DNA from: an uncultured Spirochaetales bacterium
GTDB lineage: Bacteria > Spirochaetota > Spirochaetia > Sphaerochaetales > Sphaerochaetaceae
Assembly: GCA_949285145.1 (NCBI GenBank)
Contig: CASDXQ010000008.1
Span: forward strand, 1-49,657
Direction of reading: 5' to 3'
DNA: 49,657 nucleotides
How positions within the stretch are numbered: position 1 is the first letter of the stretch; each line of letters starts with the position of its first letter. This document shows positions 34,209-42,609 of this stretch, piece by piece. The position numbers and the translations under genes are program-made. The notes below the pieces were generated by a model. That model made no database searches and was not told the DNA's origin. It worked only from the letters and a program-made list of their open reading frames with translations.

Positions 34209-35915
34209 ATGAGGAAAGGAAAGATACTCAGGACATTGAAGTCAAAGCTCACACTTGCGATTCTTGCCTGTTTCTTTTTTGTGAGCATTCCGTCTTTCTT
34301 CATTATTTTCTCATATATGAATTCACTTGTATTCGCCCAGAGAGCGAGAGTCAACAGGCAGTGGGTGGAGGAAGCTGCAGGAGATGTAAATGACTCTCTG
34401 TCTTCTGTCATAGACGCAGTCTCATGGGGGTGTTTCAATGAGAATGTGGTTTCATCAATGAAGCTTTCTTCTCCGCTTTCAAGTTCCCAGACACTTTCCA
34501 TTCTTGACACCCAGAAGATCACGGCGGCCTATATGGCGGCATCACCCGCATGGGATGATCTGAACAAGATCATCTTCTTCAATGAGGAAGGCGTATTCTT
34601 TGAATACACGAAGAACCGTTACGGTGCTCTTGAAGATTACGAGCTTCTCATTGAGCGGAAGGAAAACTCGGATATAAAGTTTTCTCCCGGATCCTATGTC
34701 GGGCTTTCCATCGGCACGACGCTCAACAGTCCTTATGAGGATGCCCTGCTTGCATACGGGAGGATGGACAGTGTGGATGCATATATATATGCGGAACTGG
34801 ATATGAGCATTTTCGATCCGCTGTTCACTGATGCCAGTGTTGACAACATATATCTGAGGAATGTCGGGACGGGAAAGACATATCCACATGCGATCAGCAG
34901 CGGAATGCTGGATCAGTCCCGCTATCTTGAGGAAAGTTTTTCCACTCTCATTCCGGGCGTGGAAGTCGTCTATTTCGAGAACAGGAATCCGATGACTGTC
35001 AGTTCCGTCTACGGTCTTTCCATGTTCATAATACTCATCGCCGGAAGCACTCTGCTTGTCCTGATCGTATCTTTTCTCATATCAAGATACCTTACGCGTT
35101 CCACCAGCCGGCTTGTGCATTATATGCGGAATCTTGAGGAAACGGAGAACTACGGAAGTGTTGATCCCACGATAGAGGAAGGAGATGACGAGATTGCGAA
35201 TATCGGCAAAAGCGTGAATTCGATGTCTCTTTCCATCGCACATCTGCTTGAAAGCAATGAGAGACTTTATGACGAGAAAAAAGAGACTGAGCTTTCAATG
35301 CTGCAGATGCAGGTCAATCCCCATTTCCTTTACAATACGCTTGAGACAATACATTATCTTGCCCAGCTTCAGAAAGCTGACGGAATCGCCAGCATGAGCC
35401 GGGGGCTTTCGCATCTGCTGAAGAATATCGCAAAAGGAAACGGAGAGAGGATACCGCTCAGAGATGAGATCGCCCTTGTGAAGGAATACGATGAGATACA
35501 GCAGGTGCGCTATATGGGCATGTATGAGATTGTCTATGACATACCGGATGAACTTTATGATTACAGAATACAGAAATTCACGCTTCAGCCTCTTGTGGAG
35601 AATGCGATATTCCATGGTATAGAACCCGGAGGGAAATGCGGTACGATAACGATCAGCGCCCATAGGGATGACACTTTCCTCTATATTGATGTGCTTGATG
35701 ACGGGGTGGGCATGAGTGCTGAGGAACTTTCCCATGTGTTTGATGAGAAAGCGCATTTCAAAGGCAATATGACCGGAGTGGGAATCAGGAATATAAGGGA
35801 GCGCATAAAGCTCTACTACGGTGATGAATGCGATCTGACGTATGAGTCGGTCAAAGGGAAATATACGAAAGCCGTTGTCCGTATATTCCTTGAGAAGGAG
35901 GAGAGCAGTGTATAA
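34209..35915 (+). CDS. YesM-like sensor histidine kinase (locus 2)
   Basis: 568 residues. TM1 at about 15-38, an extracytoplasmic sensor, TM2 near 268-292, HAMP, then the phospho-acceptor in VNPHFLYNTLETIHY (about H372), N box QPLVENAIFHGIEPGG and G box DDGVGMS. Overlaps the start of its regulator by 8 nt. The ATG has no Shine-Dalgarno sequence. The sensor region differs from the locus 1 kinase, so a different glycan signal is likely. Confidence 0.9.
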   Translation: MRKGKILRTLKSKLTLAILACFFFVSIPSFFIIFSYMNSLVFAQRARVNRQWVEEAAGDVNDSLSSVIDAVSWGCFNENVVSSMKLSSPLSSSQTLSILDTQKITAAYMAASPAWDDLNKIIFFNEEGVFFEYTKNRYGALEDYELLIERKENSDIKFSPGSYVGLSIGTTLNSPYEDALLAYGRMDSVDAYIYAELDMSIFDPLFTDASVDNIYLRNVGTGKTYPHAISSGMLDQSRYLEESFSTLIPGVEVVYFENRNPMTVSSVYGLSMFIILIAGSTLLVLIVSFLISRYLTRSTSRLVHYMRNLEETENYGSVDPTIEEGDDEIANIGKSVNSMSLSIAHLLESNERLYDEKKETELSMLQMQVNPHFLYNTLETIHYLAQLQKADGIASMSRGLSHLLKNIAKGNGERIPLRDEIALVKEYDEIQQVRYMGMYEIVYDIPDELYDYRIQKFTLQPLVENAIFHGIEPGGKCGTITISAHRDDTFLYIDVLDDGVGMSAEELSHVFDEKAHFKGNMTGVGIRNIRERIKLYYGDECDLTYESVKGKYTKAVVRIFLEKEESSV

Positions 35916-37482
35916 AGTCATGGTTGTGGATGACGAGCCGATTATTCTCTCCGGTATTGCGCATATGCTCCGCTGGCAGGATATCGGATGCACCATTGAG
36001 GGCACGTACAGGAATGGGAAGGAGGCATATGATGCGCTTTTCTCTTCTCCTGCCGATATAATAATCACGGACATCAAGATGCCTGTGATGGACGGGCTTG
36101 AACTGCTGAGAAAGTGCAGCAGCGATTATCCTGACACTGTTTTCATAATCCTCACCAGTCTTGAGGAATTTCGGCTCGTAAAGGAAGCCATCCGCTATAA
36201 TGTGTGCGAGTATCTTGTGAAGACGGAACTTGACGAAAACCTTCTGAAGAATGCAGTTCTCAAGGCGGAAGCGGAAGTGGAGAGGCGCAATCTCCTCCGG
36301 GGCAGGGAAGATGAGAGAGAAGGGGACGGCAACCGTGCTGCAGAGCTGGTTTCCAATCTGCTTGTCGTGCGCGACATTCCTCCCGCCACGAGAGGGAAAC
36401 TCAACAGGGAGGGTCTGTGTACATCATTCGCTTTCATCGCGTTCATGCTGGAATATCCTGAGGCAAGCGATGATGTCACATGGTATGCCGAAGATTATGA
36501 AAGGCTTTATGAATGGGAGGCCGATATAATAAGAAAGGTTCTTCCGTCAATTTATCCCTCCTGTGTTTTTGTTCACAGCAGAAGCGGAGAAGCCAGCAGA
36601 ATCGTGTATTTTGTCCATAATGTGGACGCCTCTGCTTTCCGTGCCCTGAACAGCAGACTGGAAGACAGGGTCAGAAAAGCATCCCAGCTTGTCACCAAAG
36701 TCGGCATCACGCTTGTCGCTTCCGCCGTTTATAACGGAGCTGACAGTCTTCCGGAGGCAAGAGATGATGTGGAAATGAAAAGCACCTCGTTCTATCTTGA
36801 TAAAGAGAACCCTTCCATTTCCTCACTCGAGCTTGATTCAGTCTACAGCAAGATAGAAGCAGTGGTCAGGACAAAGGATATTGCAGGCCTTGAGGCTTCG
36901 TTCCGTCTGATCATGAACAATATTTCTTTCACGGATCACAGTCTCTGGCAGCTTATGTTCACCCTCTCCGCACTGCGCTCTGCGCTTTGGGCGGGAGTGT
37001 GCGCACTTGGGATTCAGAATCAGGAGTGGATGGATGACACTTTCTCCCTTGTCCCCTACATCAGCCGCAGGAGCATGGCGCTTGATGTCCTGGATGATAT
37101 AAAGACAAGCGTGGAGAGCGAGCTGTTCAGGCTGTCCGCATCCTCTTCCTCTCCGGTCATCGACAAGGCAAGGGAGTATGTCATCTCACATATCGATGAG
37201 AGGATTTCCCTCTCCGATGTGGCATCCTATGCCGGTGTGTCCGAAGGCTACATGTCCAAAAGCTTCAAGAAAGTGATGGGCAAGAGTCTTGTCGATTACA
37301 TAAACACGATGAAGGTGGACAAGGCGAAGGAGATCATAAAAACCTCCGCTTACACAAGGATAAACGAGATAGCTCTCTCTCTGGGCTTTGACAATATCTA
37401 TTACTTTTCCAAGGTTTTCAGGAAAGTGACAGGACAAAGCCCGAGCGAATACATAAAAGAGTGCCAGAGGGAAGGTGTCTAG
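35908..37482 (+). CDS. AraC-type response regulator (YesN-like, locus 2)
   Basis: 524 residues from a GTG at 35908, preceded by AAGGAGG (35895-35901) inside the kinase gene. Receiver domain VMVVDDEPIILSG with phosphorylatable D55 in IIITDIKMP and lysine in LVKTEL; C-terminal AraC double helix-turn-helix (ISLSDVASYAGVSEGYMSKSFKKVMGKSL ... EIALSLGFDNIYYFSKVFRKVTGQSPSEY). Probably controls the divergent importer. Its stop codon shares a CTAG with the stop of the converging fucosidase gene. Confidence 0.9.
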   Translation: MYKVMVVDDEPIILSGIAHMLRWQDIGCTIEGTYRNGKEAYDALFSSPADIIITDIKMPVMDGLELLRKCSSDYPDTVFIILTSLEEFRLVKEAIRYNVCEYLVKTELDENLLKNAVLKAEAEVERRNLLRGREDEREGDGNRAAELVSNLLVVRDIPPATRGKLNREGLCTSFAFIAFMLEYPEASDDVTWYAEDYERLYEWEADIIRKVLPSIYPSCVFVHSRSGEASRIVYFVHNVDASAFRALNSRLEDRVRKASQLVTKVGITLVASAVYNGADSLPEARDDVEMKSTSFYLDKENPSISSLELDSVYSKIEAVVRTKDIAGLEASFRLIMNNISFTDHSLWQLMFTLSALRSALWAGVCALGIQNQEWMDDTFSLVPYISRRSMALDVLDDIKTSVESELFRLSASSSSPVIDKAREYVISHIDERISLSDVASYAGVSEGYMSKSFKKVMGKSLVDYINTMKVDKAKEIIKTSAYTRINEIALSLGFDNIYYFSKVFRKVTGQSPSEYIKECQREGV

Positions 37483-38786
37483 TCCGACACCTCCACTTTG
37501 AGTACATAGTCCACAGGATCCGGCAGCACGGGATCTTCCCCCAGATCTGCAAAAACGACATCGGGGTAGTCCGAGTAATTGAAGTGTGTGACCACGTGCA
37601 CTTCATGTCCGCTTTCCAGCGCTCTTATGCGGCGTATCCTCTTCCTGTCAATTCCCTGTATGGGAAGTGCTCCTACTGCATTTTCAAAGACATGGAAATA
37701 ATAGATGTTTCCTTTCCTTGTCACACGGCCGAAATCCGGCTTGTCCATTCCCGCGTTGCCGCAGCCGTAGATGCTCTCTCCGTTCTTTTTCATCCAGTGT
37801 GCAAAGTATTTCAGAATGTCAACTTCCTCCTGGGGAATATTGCCGTATGCGTCCGGTCCTATGTTGAGGATCATGTTGCCGCCTTTTGAAACGCATTCCA
37901 CCAGCTTGTGGATGAGCATTGAAGGTGTCTTGAAGTATCTGTCTCCTGCGAAGTATCCCCAGTGGCGGTTCATCGTTATGCAGGACTCCCACAGCACGGG
38001 ATTTCCAAGCTCATCCTTTATACCATCAGGCGGTACAATCTGTTCCGGTGTCACGTAGTCGCCGTGATATGGCAGCGGATTCTTTGTCACAAGGGAGCCG
38101 AAACCTCTTCCTCCGGCTTCAAGGCGGTTGTTTATTAGGATGCCCGGCTGAAGCTCTCTGACCATTGTCACAAGCTGTGAGGCTTTCCATTTCTCGCCTC
38201 TCATCCCGTCATACGAGTAGTCGAAGAAAAGCAGGTCAATCTTGCCGTAGTTCGTCATGAGCTCTCTCACCTGTGAGTGCATGAAGTCAAGATAGCGGTC
38301 AAAATCCCTGTTTTCATTTGTTTCGCTTTTGTTGTTCCTCATCGGGTGGATCTCGTCTCCGTAATGAGGATAGTCAGGATGTCTCCAGTCGATTATGGAG
38401 TAATATATGCCGACCTTGAGGCCTTCTGCCCGCACTGCATCCGTGAATTCCTTTACGAAATCGCGGCGGCATGGTGCGTTCATCGAATTGAAGTCAGTGT
38501 ATTTCGTGTCGAAAAGGCAGAAACCGTCATGGTGCTTTGCCGTGAAGACCACATATTTCATGCCGGCTTCTTTTGCAAGATGAACCCACTGTCTGATGTC
38601 GCAGTCCTTTGCGGTGAATTCATCCATGTATTTATCATATTCATCTGACGGCATTTCCTCGAAGTGCCGCATCCATTCGCCTCTTGCGGGTATTGCATAA
38701 AGCCCCCAGTGGATGAACATGCCGAAGCGTGCGTCTTTATACCACTGTATTCTTTTTTCATATTCTTCTCTGTTGAAGGTGTACAT
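37479..38786 (-). CDS. GH29 alpha-L-fucosidase
   Basis: 435 residues. Family blocks: WYKDARFGMFIHWGLYAIPARGEW, YVVFTAKHHDGFCLFDTKYTDFN, GLKVGIYYSIIDWRHPDYP, and KIDLLFFDYSYDG, whose first aspartate is in the position of the retaining nucleophile. Then NIGPDAYGNIPQ and a small C-terminal beta domain. Releases alpha-L-fucose from glycans. No signal peptide, so it acts in the cytoplasm on imported oligosaccharides. Start ATG 38786 follows AAAAGGAG. Divergent from the AraC regulator at 38878. Confidence 0.92.
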   Translation of the reverse strand: MYTFNREEYEKRIQWYKDARFGMFIHWGLYAIPARGEWMRHFEEMPSDEYDKYMDEFTAKDCDIRQWVHLAKEAGMKYVVFTAKHHDGFCLFDTKYTDFNSMNAPCRRDFVKEFTDAVRAEGLKVGIYYSIIDWRHPDYPHYGDEIHPMRNNKSETNENRDFDRYLDFMHSQVRELMTNYGKIDLLFFDYSYDGMRGEKWKASQLVTMVRELQPGILINNRLEAGGRGFGSLVTKNPLPYHGDYVTPEQIVPPDGIKDELGNPVLWESCITMNRHWGYFAGDRYFKTPSMLIHKLVECVSKGGNMILNIGPDAYGNIPQEEVDILKYFAHWMKKNGESIYGCGNAGMDKPDFGRVTRKGNIYYFHVFENAVGALPIQGIDRKRIRRIRALESGHEVHVVTHFNYSDYPDVVFADLGEDPVLPDPVDYVLKVEVSD

Positions 38787-38877
38787 GTCCTATGCTCCTT
38801 TTACTTTGATTATAATACTGTATTGATGCCGTGAAATAGGATATAATGACCAAAAACAAGGATTATTTTCACTTTTT

Positions 38878-39738
38878 ATGATGAGACAGGAATCGAAGGA
38901 AACGAAGGAGCGGGGTACAAAGGATTTCCCGCTCGGGTTCTATTATGTTGACAGCAGTCATCCACGCTACAATATGCCGTTCCACTGGCATATCGAGACA
39001 GAACTCATCCGTGTCGTGCAGGGCAGTCTGATCCTGAAGCTTGGGGACAACATAATCCGGCTCGGGAAAAACGATCTTGCCTTCATCTCTTCCGGTATCC
39101 TGCACGGTGCAGTGCCGTCAGACGCAGTATATGAGTGCATTGTCTTTGACTGTGAGATAATAAGGCACAGGAATTACCTTGATGATGTCTTCATCAGCAG
39201 TGTTTTGAACCATAAGGTGCAGCCCGACGCATTTTTTCACCCTGATGATGAACTCATGGAAATTGAGAACGGGCTTTTCTCTGCCGCATCGTGTGCTGAT
39301 GACTGGTCTCCCCTTGCCGTATGCGCGTATCTCAGGCTCTTCTTCGCATATTGTCAGAAAAACAGGAGATACAGGGAAAATGATTTTGTCATGGACAACG
39401 GTTTCAGAAGAGCCGGACAGATGAAAGCTGTTCTTGAATACATCGGGGAGCACATAGGAGAAAGACTGACACTGGAGGAGGTGAGCCGCGTGGCAGGACT
39501 CAGCAGCCGCTATTTCTGCCGTTTCTTCAGGGAATACACAGGCAGGACGTGTTTTGACTACATGAATTTCATGAAAATGGAGAAGGCGGCACTGATGCTG
39601 AGGGAAAGCGGATGCACGGTAAGCGAGGCATCCTATGCCGTCGGCTTTGAGGATGCATCATATTTCACGCGGCTTTTCAGGCGCTACATGGGACAGAGTC
39701 CCAGTGCATACCGCATGAGGCATGCTCAGGATTCATAG
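38878..39738 (+). CDS. AraC-family regulator with cupin sensor
   Basis: 286 residues. N-terminal cupin (NMPFHWHIETELIRVVQGSLILKLGDNIIRLGKNDLAFISSGILHG) and C-terminal AraC double helix-turn-helix (LTLEEVSRVAGLSSRYFCRFFREYTGRTCFDYMNFMKMEKA ... SEASYAVGFEDASYFTRLFRRYMGQSPSAYR). Divergent from the fucosidase and likely its regulator. A TATAAT box lies about 30 nt upstream (about 38841); no clear ribosome site precedes the ATGATG start, so the exact start is uncertain. Its 3' end overlaps the converging WYL gene by 13 nt. Confidence 0.85.
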   Translation: MMRQESKETKERGTKDFPLGFYYVDSSHPRYNMPFHWHIETELIRVVQGSLILKLGDNIIRLGKNDLAFISSGILHGAVPSDAVYECIVFDCEIIRHRNYLDDVFISSVLNHKVQPDAFFHPDDELMEIENGLFSAASCADDWSPLAVCAYLRLFFAYCQKNRRYRENDFVMDNGFRRAGQMKAVLEYIGEHIGERLTLEEVSRVAGLSSRYFCRFFREYTGRTCFDYMNFMKMEKAALMLRESGCTVSEASYAVGFEDASYFTRLFRRYMGQSPSAYRMRHAQDS

Positions 39739-40700
39739 AGTTTCAGTATGCTTTTCATGTATGAAATGTATTTCTGCCTGTAGCTTTCCGGCTCGATTAT
39801 CCTGACGGCACTGCCGCACTGGAAGAGATGCATCATCAGTTCGATTGAGTTTTCGGCCTTGAAGGTGCAGGAAAGAGATCCGTCAGCCTCATTATGGAAG
39901 CCGATATCTGTGTGTATGATATCGGAGAATGAGTTCATTGCCGATTTCTCTTTCAGTCCCAGTTTAAGAGGGATCATGTCTATGGCATCATAGGAAGCTT
40001 CATTCTCTTTCGTCATTCTGAAAGGCTTGAGGTTGTCGGGAATCGTATAGGTCTCATCAAGCAGGACGGCTTTTGTTATCTTTGTTATGTCCAGTGTTAT
40101 GATTTCCTTCGTGTGGCGGAGTCTTCCCGTCACGGTAATCGGCTTTCTGTCCTGGTTCTCTTCTTCCCTGAAGCCGATGAAGTAGGGGGCAAGCTCTATT
40201 TCCTCATCCCCGTCCACAGTGGTGGAGAGCCGTACGATCCGTCCGGTGACCCATGCGTCTATGAGAACTTCGAAAACCGCATTGTATCTGTAGTTCAGAC
40301 TCTTGTTTTTCTGTATTTCCTGATCGATCCTGTCCGCAACACTGAGAATGTTGTCGCTGACCTTCGGGGCATAGGAACGCATGTTCATTGCGATCTTTCT
40401 CAGTCCGCTTGCAAGGTGCGGAGACTGCAGCTCTGCATTTGATGCGAGGATCTCTGCACCCATGTTGAAGGCGATGCCTTCGTAAATCGAGAGTGCTATA
40501 TTCTCATCCTCATCTTCCTTCTGCCTTATTTTTATCAGGTTGTTGTCTTCATATATATCGATATGTTTTGAAAGATCTTCGACATAGCGGGAGATGGTTG
40601 AGCGGTGAACGCCCAGACGCCGTGCGATTTCCGCTCTTCTGAGCCCTTCCGGGTGTGATCTTAGAAGCAGTTCAAGCTGCGCAACACGTTCTCCTTTCAT
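39726..40700 (-). CDS. HTH/WYL-domain transcriptional regulator
   Basis: 324 residues. N-terminal winged helix (LELLLRSHPEGLRRAEIARRLGVHRSTISRYVEDLSKHIDIYEDNNLIKI) followed by a WYL-type ligand-binding region (ELAPYFIGFREEENQDRKPITVTGRLRHTKEIITLDITKI) and a C-terminal WCX-like domain. Such proteins sense nucleic-acid or small ligands and often repress stress or defence genes. Start ATG 40700 follows AGGAGG. Direct repeats at its own transcription start suggest autoregulation. Confidence 0.85.
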   Translation of the reverse strand: MKGERVAQLELLLRSHPEGLRRAEIARRLGVHRSTISRYVEDLSKHIDIYEDNNLIKIRQKEDEDENIALSIYEGIAFNMGAEILASNAELQSPHLASGLRKIAMNMRSYAPKVSDNILSVADRIDQEIQKNKSLNYRYNAVFEVLIDAWVTGRIVRLSTTVDGDEEIELAPYFIGFREEENQDRKPITVTGRLRHTKEIITLDITKITKAVLLDETYTIPDNLKPFRMTKENEASYDAIDMIPLKLGLKEKSAMNSFSDIIHTDIGFHNEADGSLSCTFKAENSIELMMHLFQCGSAVRIIEPESYRQKYISYMKSILKLYES

Positions 40701-40719
40701 AAAACCTCCTGATGTTTTC

Positions 40720-40740
40720 TGCAACGGTATGCAACAAAAT
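40720..40740. promoter_or_regulatory. TGCAAC direct repeats at the WYL promoter
   Basis: TGCAAC occurs at 40720 and 40730 (10 nt apart, one helical turn). They lie just downstream of a minus-strand -10 box TATAAT with a TTGTTA -35, so a bound protein would block initiation. The second copy is part of ATGCAACAAAAT (40729-40740), which recurs exactly at 49595-49606. Confidence 0.5.
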
Positions 40741-40774
40741 TATAGCATATTATAGGGGCTTAACAACATAATTG

Positions 40775-40804
40775 TTGCCACACTCTCTGATGAAGCGGTA
40801 GAAT
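40775..40804 (+). promoter_or_regulatory. Leaderless promoter of slyX
   Basis: -35 TTGCCA (40775-40780), 18-nt spacer, -10 TAGAAT (40799-40804), then 8 nt to the ATG at 40813. No ribosome binding site. Confidence 0.55.
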
Positions 40805-40812
40805 TCAGGACT

Positions 40813-41016
40813 ATGAATGAAGAAATCGAAAAACTTGAAATAAAGGTAAGCTACCTTGAGGCCGGAATCGCCGAGCTCAACGATGTTGTCGTCCAGCAGC
40901 AGAAAACAATAGATACTCTCAGCTATTCGCTTGAGAAGATGCAGGAGAAGCTCCAGAGCCTGATCGAGGAGGTGGGTACTCCGAACAGACCGAGCAGACG
41001 GCCTCCTCATTATTGA
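40813..41016 (+). CDS. slyX: SlyX-family protein
   Basis: 67 residues, almost entirely coiled coil (IEKLEIKVSYLEAGIAELNDVVVQQQKTIDTL), with the family's proline-rich ending RRPPHY. SlyX proteins are small and widely conserved in proteobacteria; their molecular function is not settled. The short length is normal. Divergent from the WYL regulator. Confidence 0.85.
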   Translation: MNEEIEKLEIKVSYLEAGIAELNDVVVQQQKTIDTLSYSLEKMQEKLQSLIEEVGTPNRPSRRPPHY

Positions 41017-41050
41017 TGTTGACAACAATTTTAGCTGTTTTTAGCATCGC

Positions 41051-41071
41051 AAGTATGAAAATTTCATACTT
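41051..41071. promoter_or_regulatory. Perfect palindrome in a gene-free stretch
   Basis: AAGTATGAAA and TTTCATACTT are exact reverse complements separated by one A. The 21-bp site lies between the ends of slyX and the thioesterase gene, where no promoter is expected. It resembles a dimeric repressor operator. I see no gene between 41017 and 41180. Confidence 0.6.
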
Positions 41072-41179
41072 TCAGGACTGAAAATGGGAATTTTGGAATC
41101 AAGACAATTATTTGAAAGCATCTAATTGCTGGCAGAAAATCTTTTCTCCCTGATGTCTGAGCATCTTATCTTCTCCTGA

Positions 41180-41208
41180 TACAGAAACAGAGCCGTTGCC
41201 GGCTCTGC
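41180..41208 (-). terminator. Terminator of the dnaE-thioesterase gene run
   Basis: On the minus strand AGAGCCG pairs with CGGCTCT around a 4-nt loop, followed by GTTTCTG. The T run is short, so it is of moderate strength. Confidence 0.65.
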
Positions 41209-41212
41209 TGTC

Positions 41213-42037
41213 CTACTTTCTCAGAAGCATGTCTTCTCTTTTCTTCCATTTCATCCAGGCTTCGAAAACCTTGGTCTGTGCACCGCTTTCCTCTGTACGG
41301 AAAAAATCATACCACAGTCCCGGCTCGTCTTTTGTCAGTTCATTGCCGTCTTCCGCCCTGACGACAACGCTGAGATTGTCATGACGGTAGCACTGCCTGA
41401 TCCAGCGCACATCGACAAGAGAAGGCTTGTAAGCATCGCGGAAGTCGTTGGGAAGGGCTTCAAGACACCATGTGATGTAACTCAGGTTGTTCACGTGCTT
41501 GTTGAGATCCGTATCAAGATAGTGGATATGAGGTATGTATCTTGAGATGATGCACTGCGCATTTTTCTCCTCGTCGACAAGGGATGGAAGACGGCTTTCA
41601 CCCTGTTCCTCTTTCGGCGGGGTCTTGAGCCTGTCTGCGATCTGCGCGGCTCTCAGGGGACGGCCTGTCGTGAAATCTATGATGGCCCACTTTGTCTCAC
41701 ATGAGAAAAGCTTTTCTCCGTTTTCCTCTGCAGCCTCGACATGACGGGGGCAGTTGAATCCGGTGGAGTCAAGCGGCCACGTCATGACCTTTATTTCCTC
41801 CGGCCACATGCCGTAGCGGTATATTTCCATGCGGCTTCTGGCAATGACCCATGTCTTGTTTTCCTTCTGCAGGTCGTAAATGCCGAGCTGGCGGTAGTGC
41901 GCATGAAGGCCGGCAGCCTCCTGCACAAGGTTCTCATAAGTATGTATCCTTGTCTGTGAATAGCCGTCGACATCGTTGCTTGTAAGGTTGTAATGAAGAA
42001 CGGCTTTGTTGTTTTCAAGTATTTCAAAGTTGCTCAT
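41213..42037 (-). CDS. Acyl-ACP thioesterase (FatA/FatB-like)
   Basis: 274 residues of a double hot-dog fold. The N-terminal part has DVDGYSQTRIHTYENLVQEAA and WVIARSRMEIYRYGMWPEEIKVMTWP; the second half has HYLDTDLNKHVNNLSYITWCLEALP with the catalytic N and H of the family. Hydrolyses acyl-ACP to free fatty acid. Start ATG at 42037 overlaps the end of rsmD by 14 nt, with GGGGAAAA upstream; in-frame ATGs further upstream would overlap rsmD even more. Confidence 0.85.
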   Translation of the reverse strand: MSNFEILENNKAVLHYNLTSNDVDGYSQTRIHTYENLVQEAAGLHAHYRQLGIYDLQKENKTWVIARSRMEIYRYGMWPEEIKVMTWPLDSTGFNCPRHVEAAEENGEKLFSCETKWAIIDFTTGRPLRAAQIADRLKTPPKEEQGESRLPSLVDEEKNAQCIISRYIPHIHYLDTDLNKHVNNLSYITWCLEALPNDFRDAYKPSLVDVRWIRQCYRHDNLSVVVRAEDGNELTKDEPGLWYDFFRTEESGAQTKVFEAWMKWKKREDMLLRK

Positions 42038-42587
42038 CGGTTCTGTTTTCCCCATCATTTTTATAGAAACGGAGTATTGATCTTCCGTATTTTCTCCTGT
42101 CACACAGCTTCAGGGACTCTATCTTGTCCGGCCAGGAAGAATCCTCTTCCTCAGGGAAGTGGATTATGAAGAGTCCTTCGTCTTCAAGAAGACCGTTCTT
42201 GCTCACTTTATGTGCGATCTTTATCTTGTCTTCCAGCTTGAAAGGTGGATCGGCGTAGATGATGCCGTACTTTCTTGCACATGATGCAAGATAGCGGTTC
42301 ACATCCATGATGAAGAGATGCTTCTCTTCCTTCACGAAGCTGAGATTCTTCTCTATCGTATCCTTTTTCCCTCTGTCCATCTCCACCAGGTGGACAGGGC
42401 TGGCTCCTCTGCTTGCAGCTTCAATCGCAACACAGCCGGAACCGGAGAAAAGGTCCAGAAACGATGTTCCGTAAAGAGGGCCGAGGATCGAGAAAAGACT
42501 TTCCCTCATTCTGTCCATCGCCGGTCTTATGATTCCCGGAGGGCATATTATGTTACGTCTGCAATACTGACCGCCTGTGATTCTCAT
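42024..42587 (-). CDS. rsmD: 16S rRNA (guanine966-N2)-methyltransferase RsmD
   Basis: 187 residues. N-terminal MRITGGQYCRRNIICPPG, the AdoMet site FLDLFSGSGCVAIEAASRGA and the catalytic IIYADPPF are diagnostic. Methylates G966 of 16S rRNA. The ATG at 42587 has no ribosome site, and a TATATT -10 box lies 7 nt upstream (42595-42600), so besides being in the recG run it may have a leaderless promoter of its own in the 22-nt gap. Confidence 0.92.
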   Translation of the reverse strand: MRITGGQYCRRNIICPPGIIRPAMDRMRESLFSILGPLYGTSFLDLFSGSGCVAIEAASRGASPVHLVEMDRGKKDTIEKNLSFVKEEKHLFIMDVNRYLASCARKYGIIYADPPFKLEDKIKIAHKVSKNGLLEDEGLFIIHFPEEEDSSWPDKIESLKLCDRRKYGRSILRFYKNDGENRTDEQL

Positions 42588-42609
42588 AGCATGTAATATA
42601 GAAAAGTTT

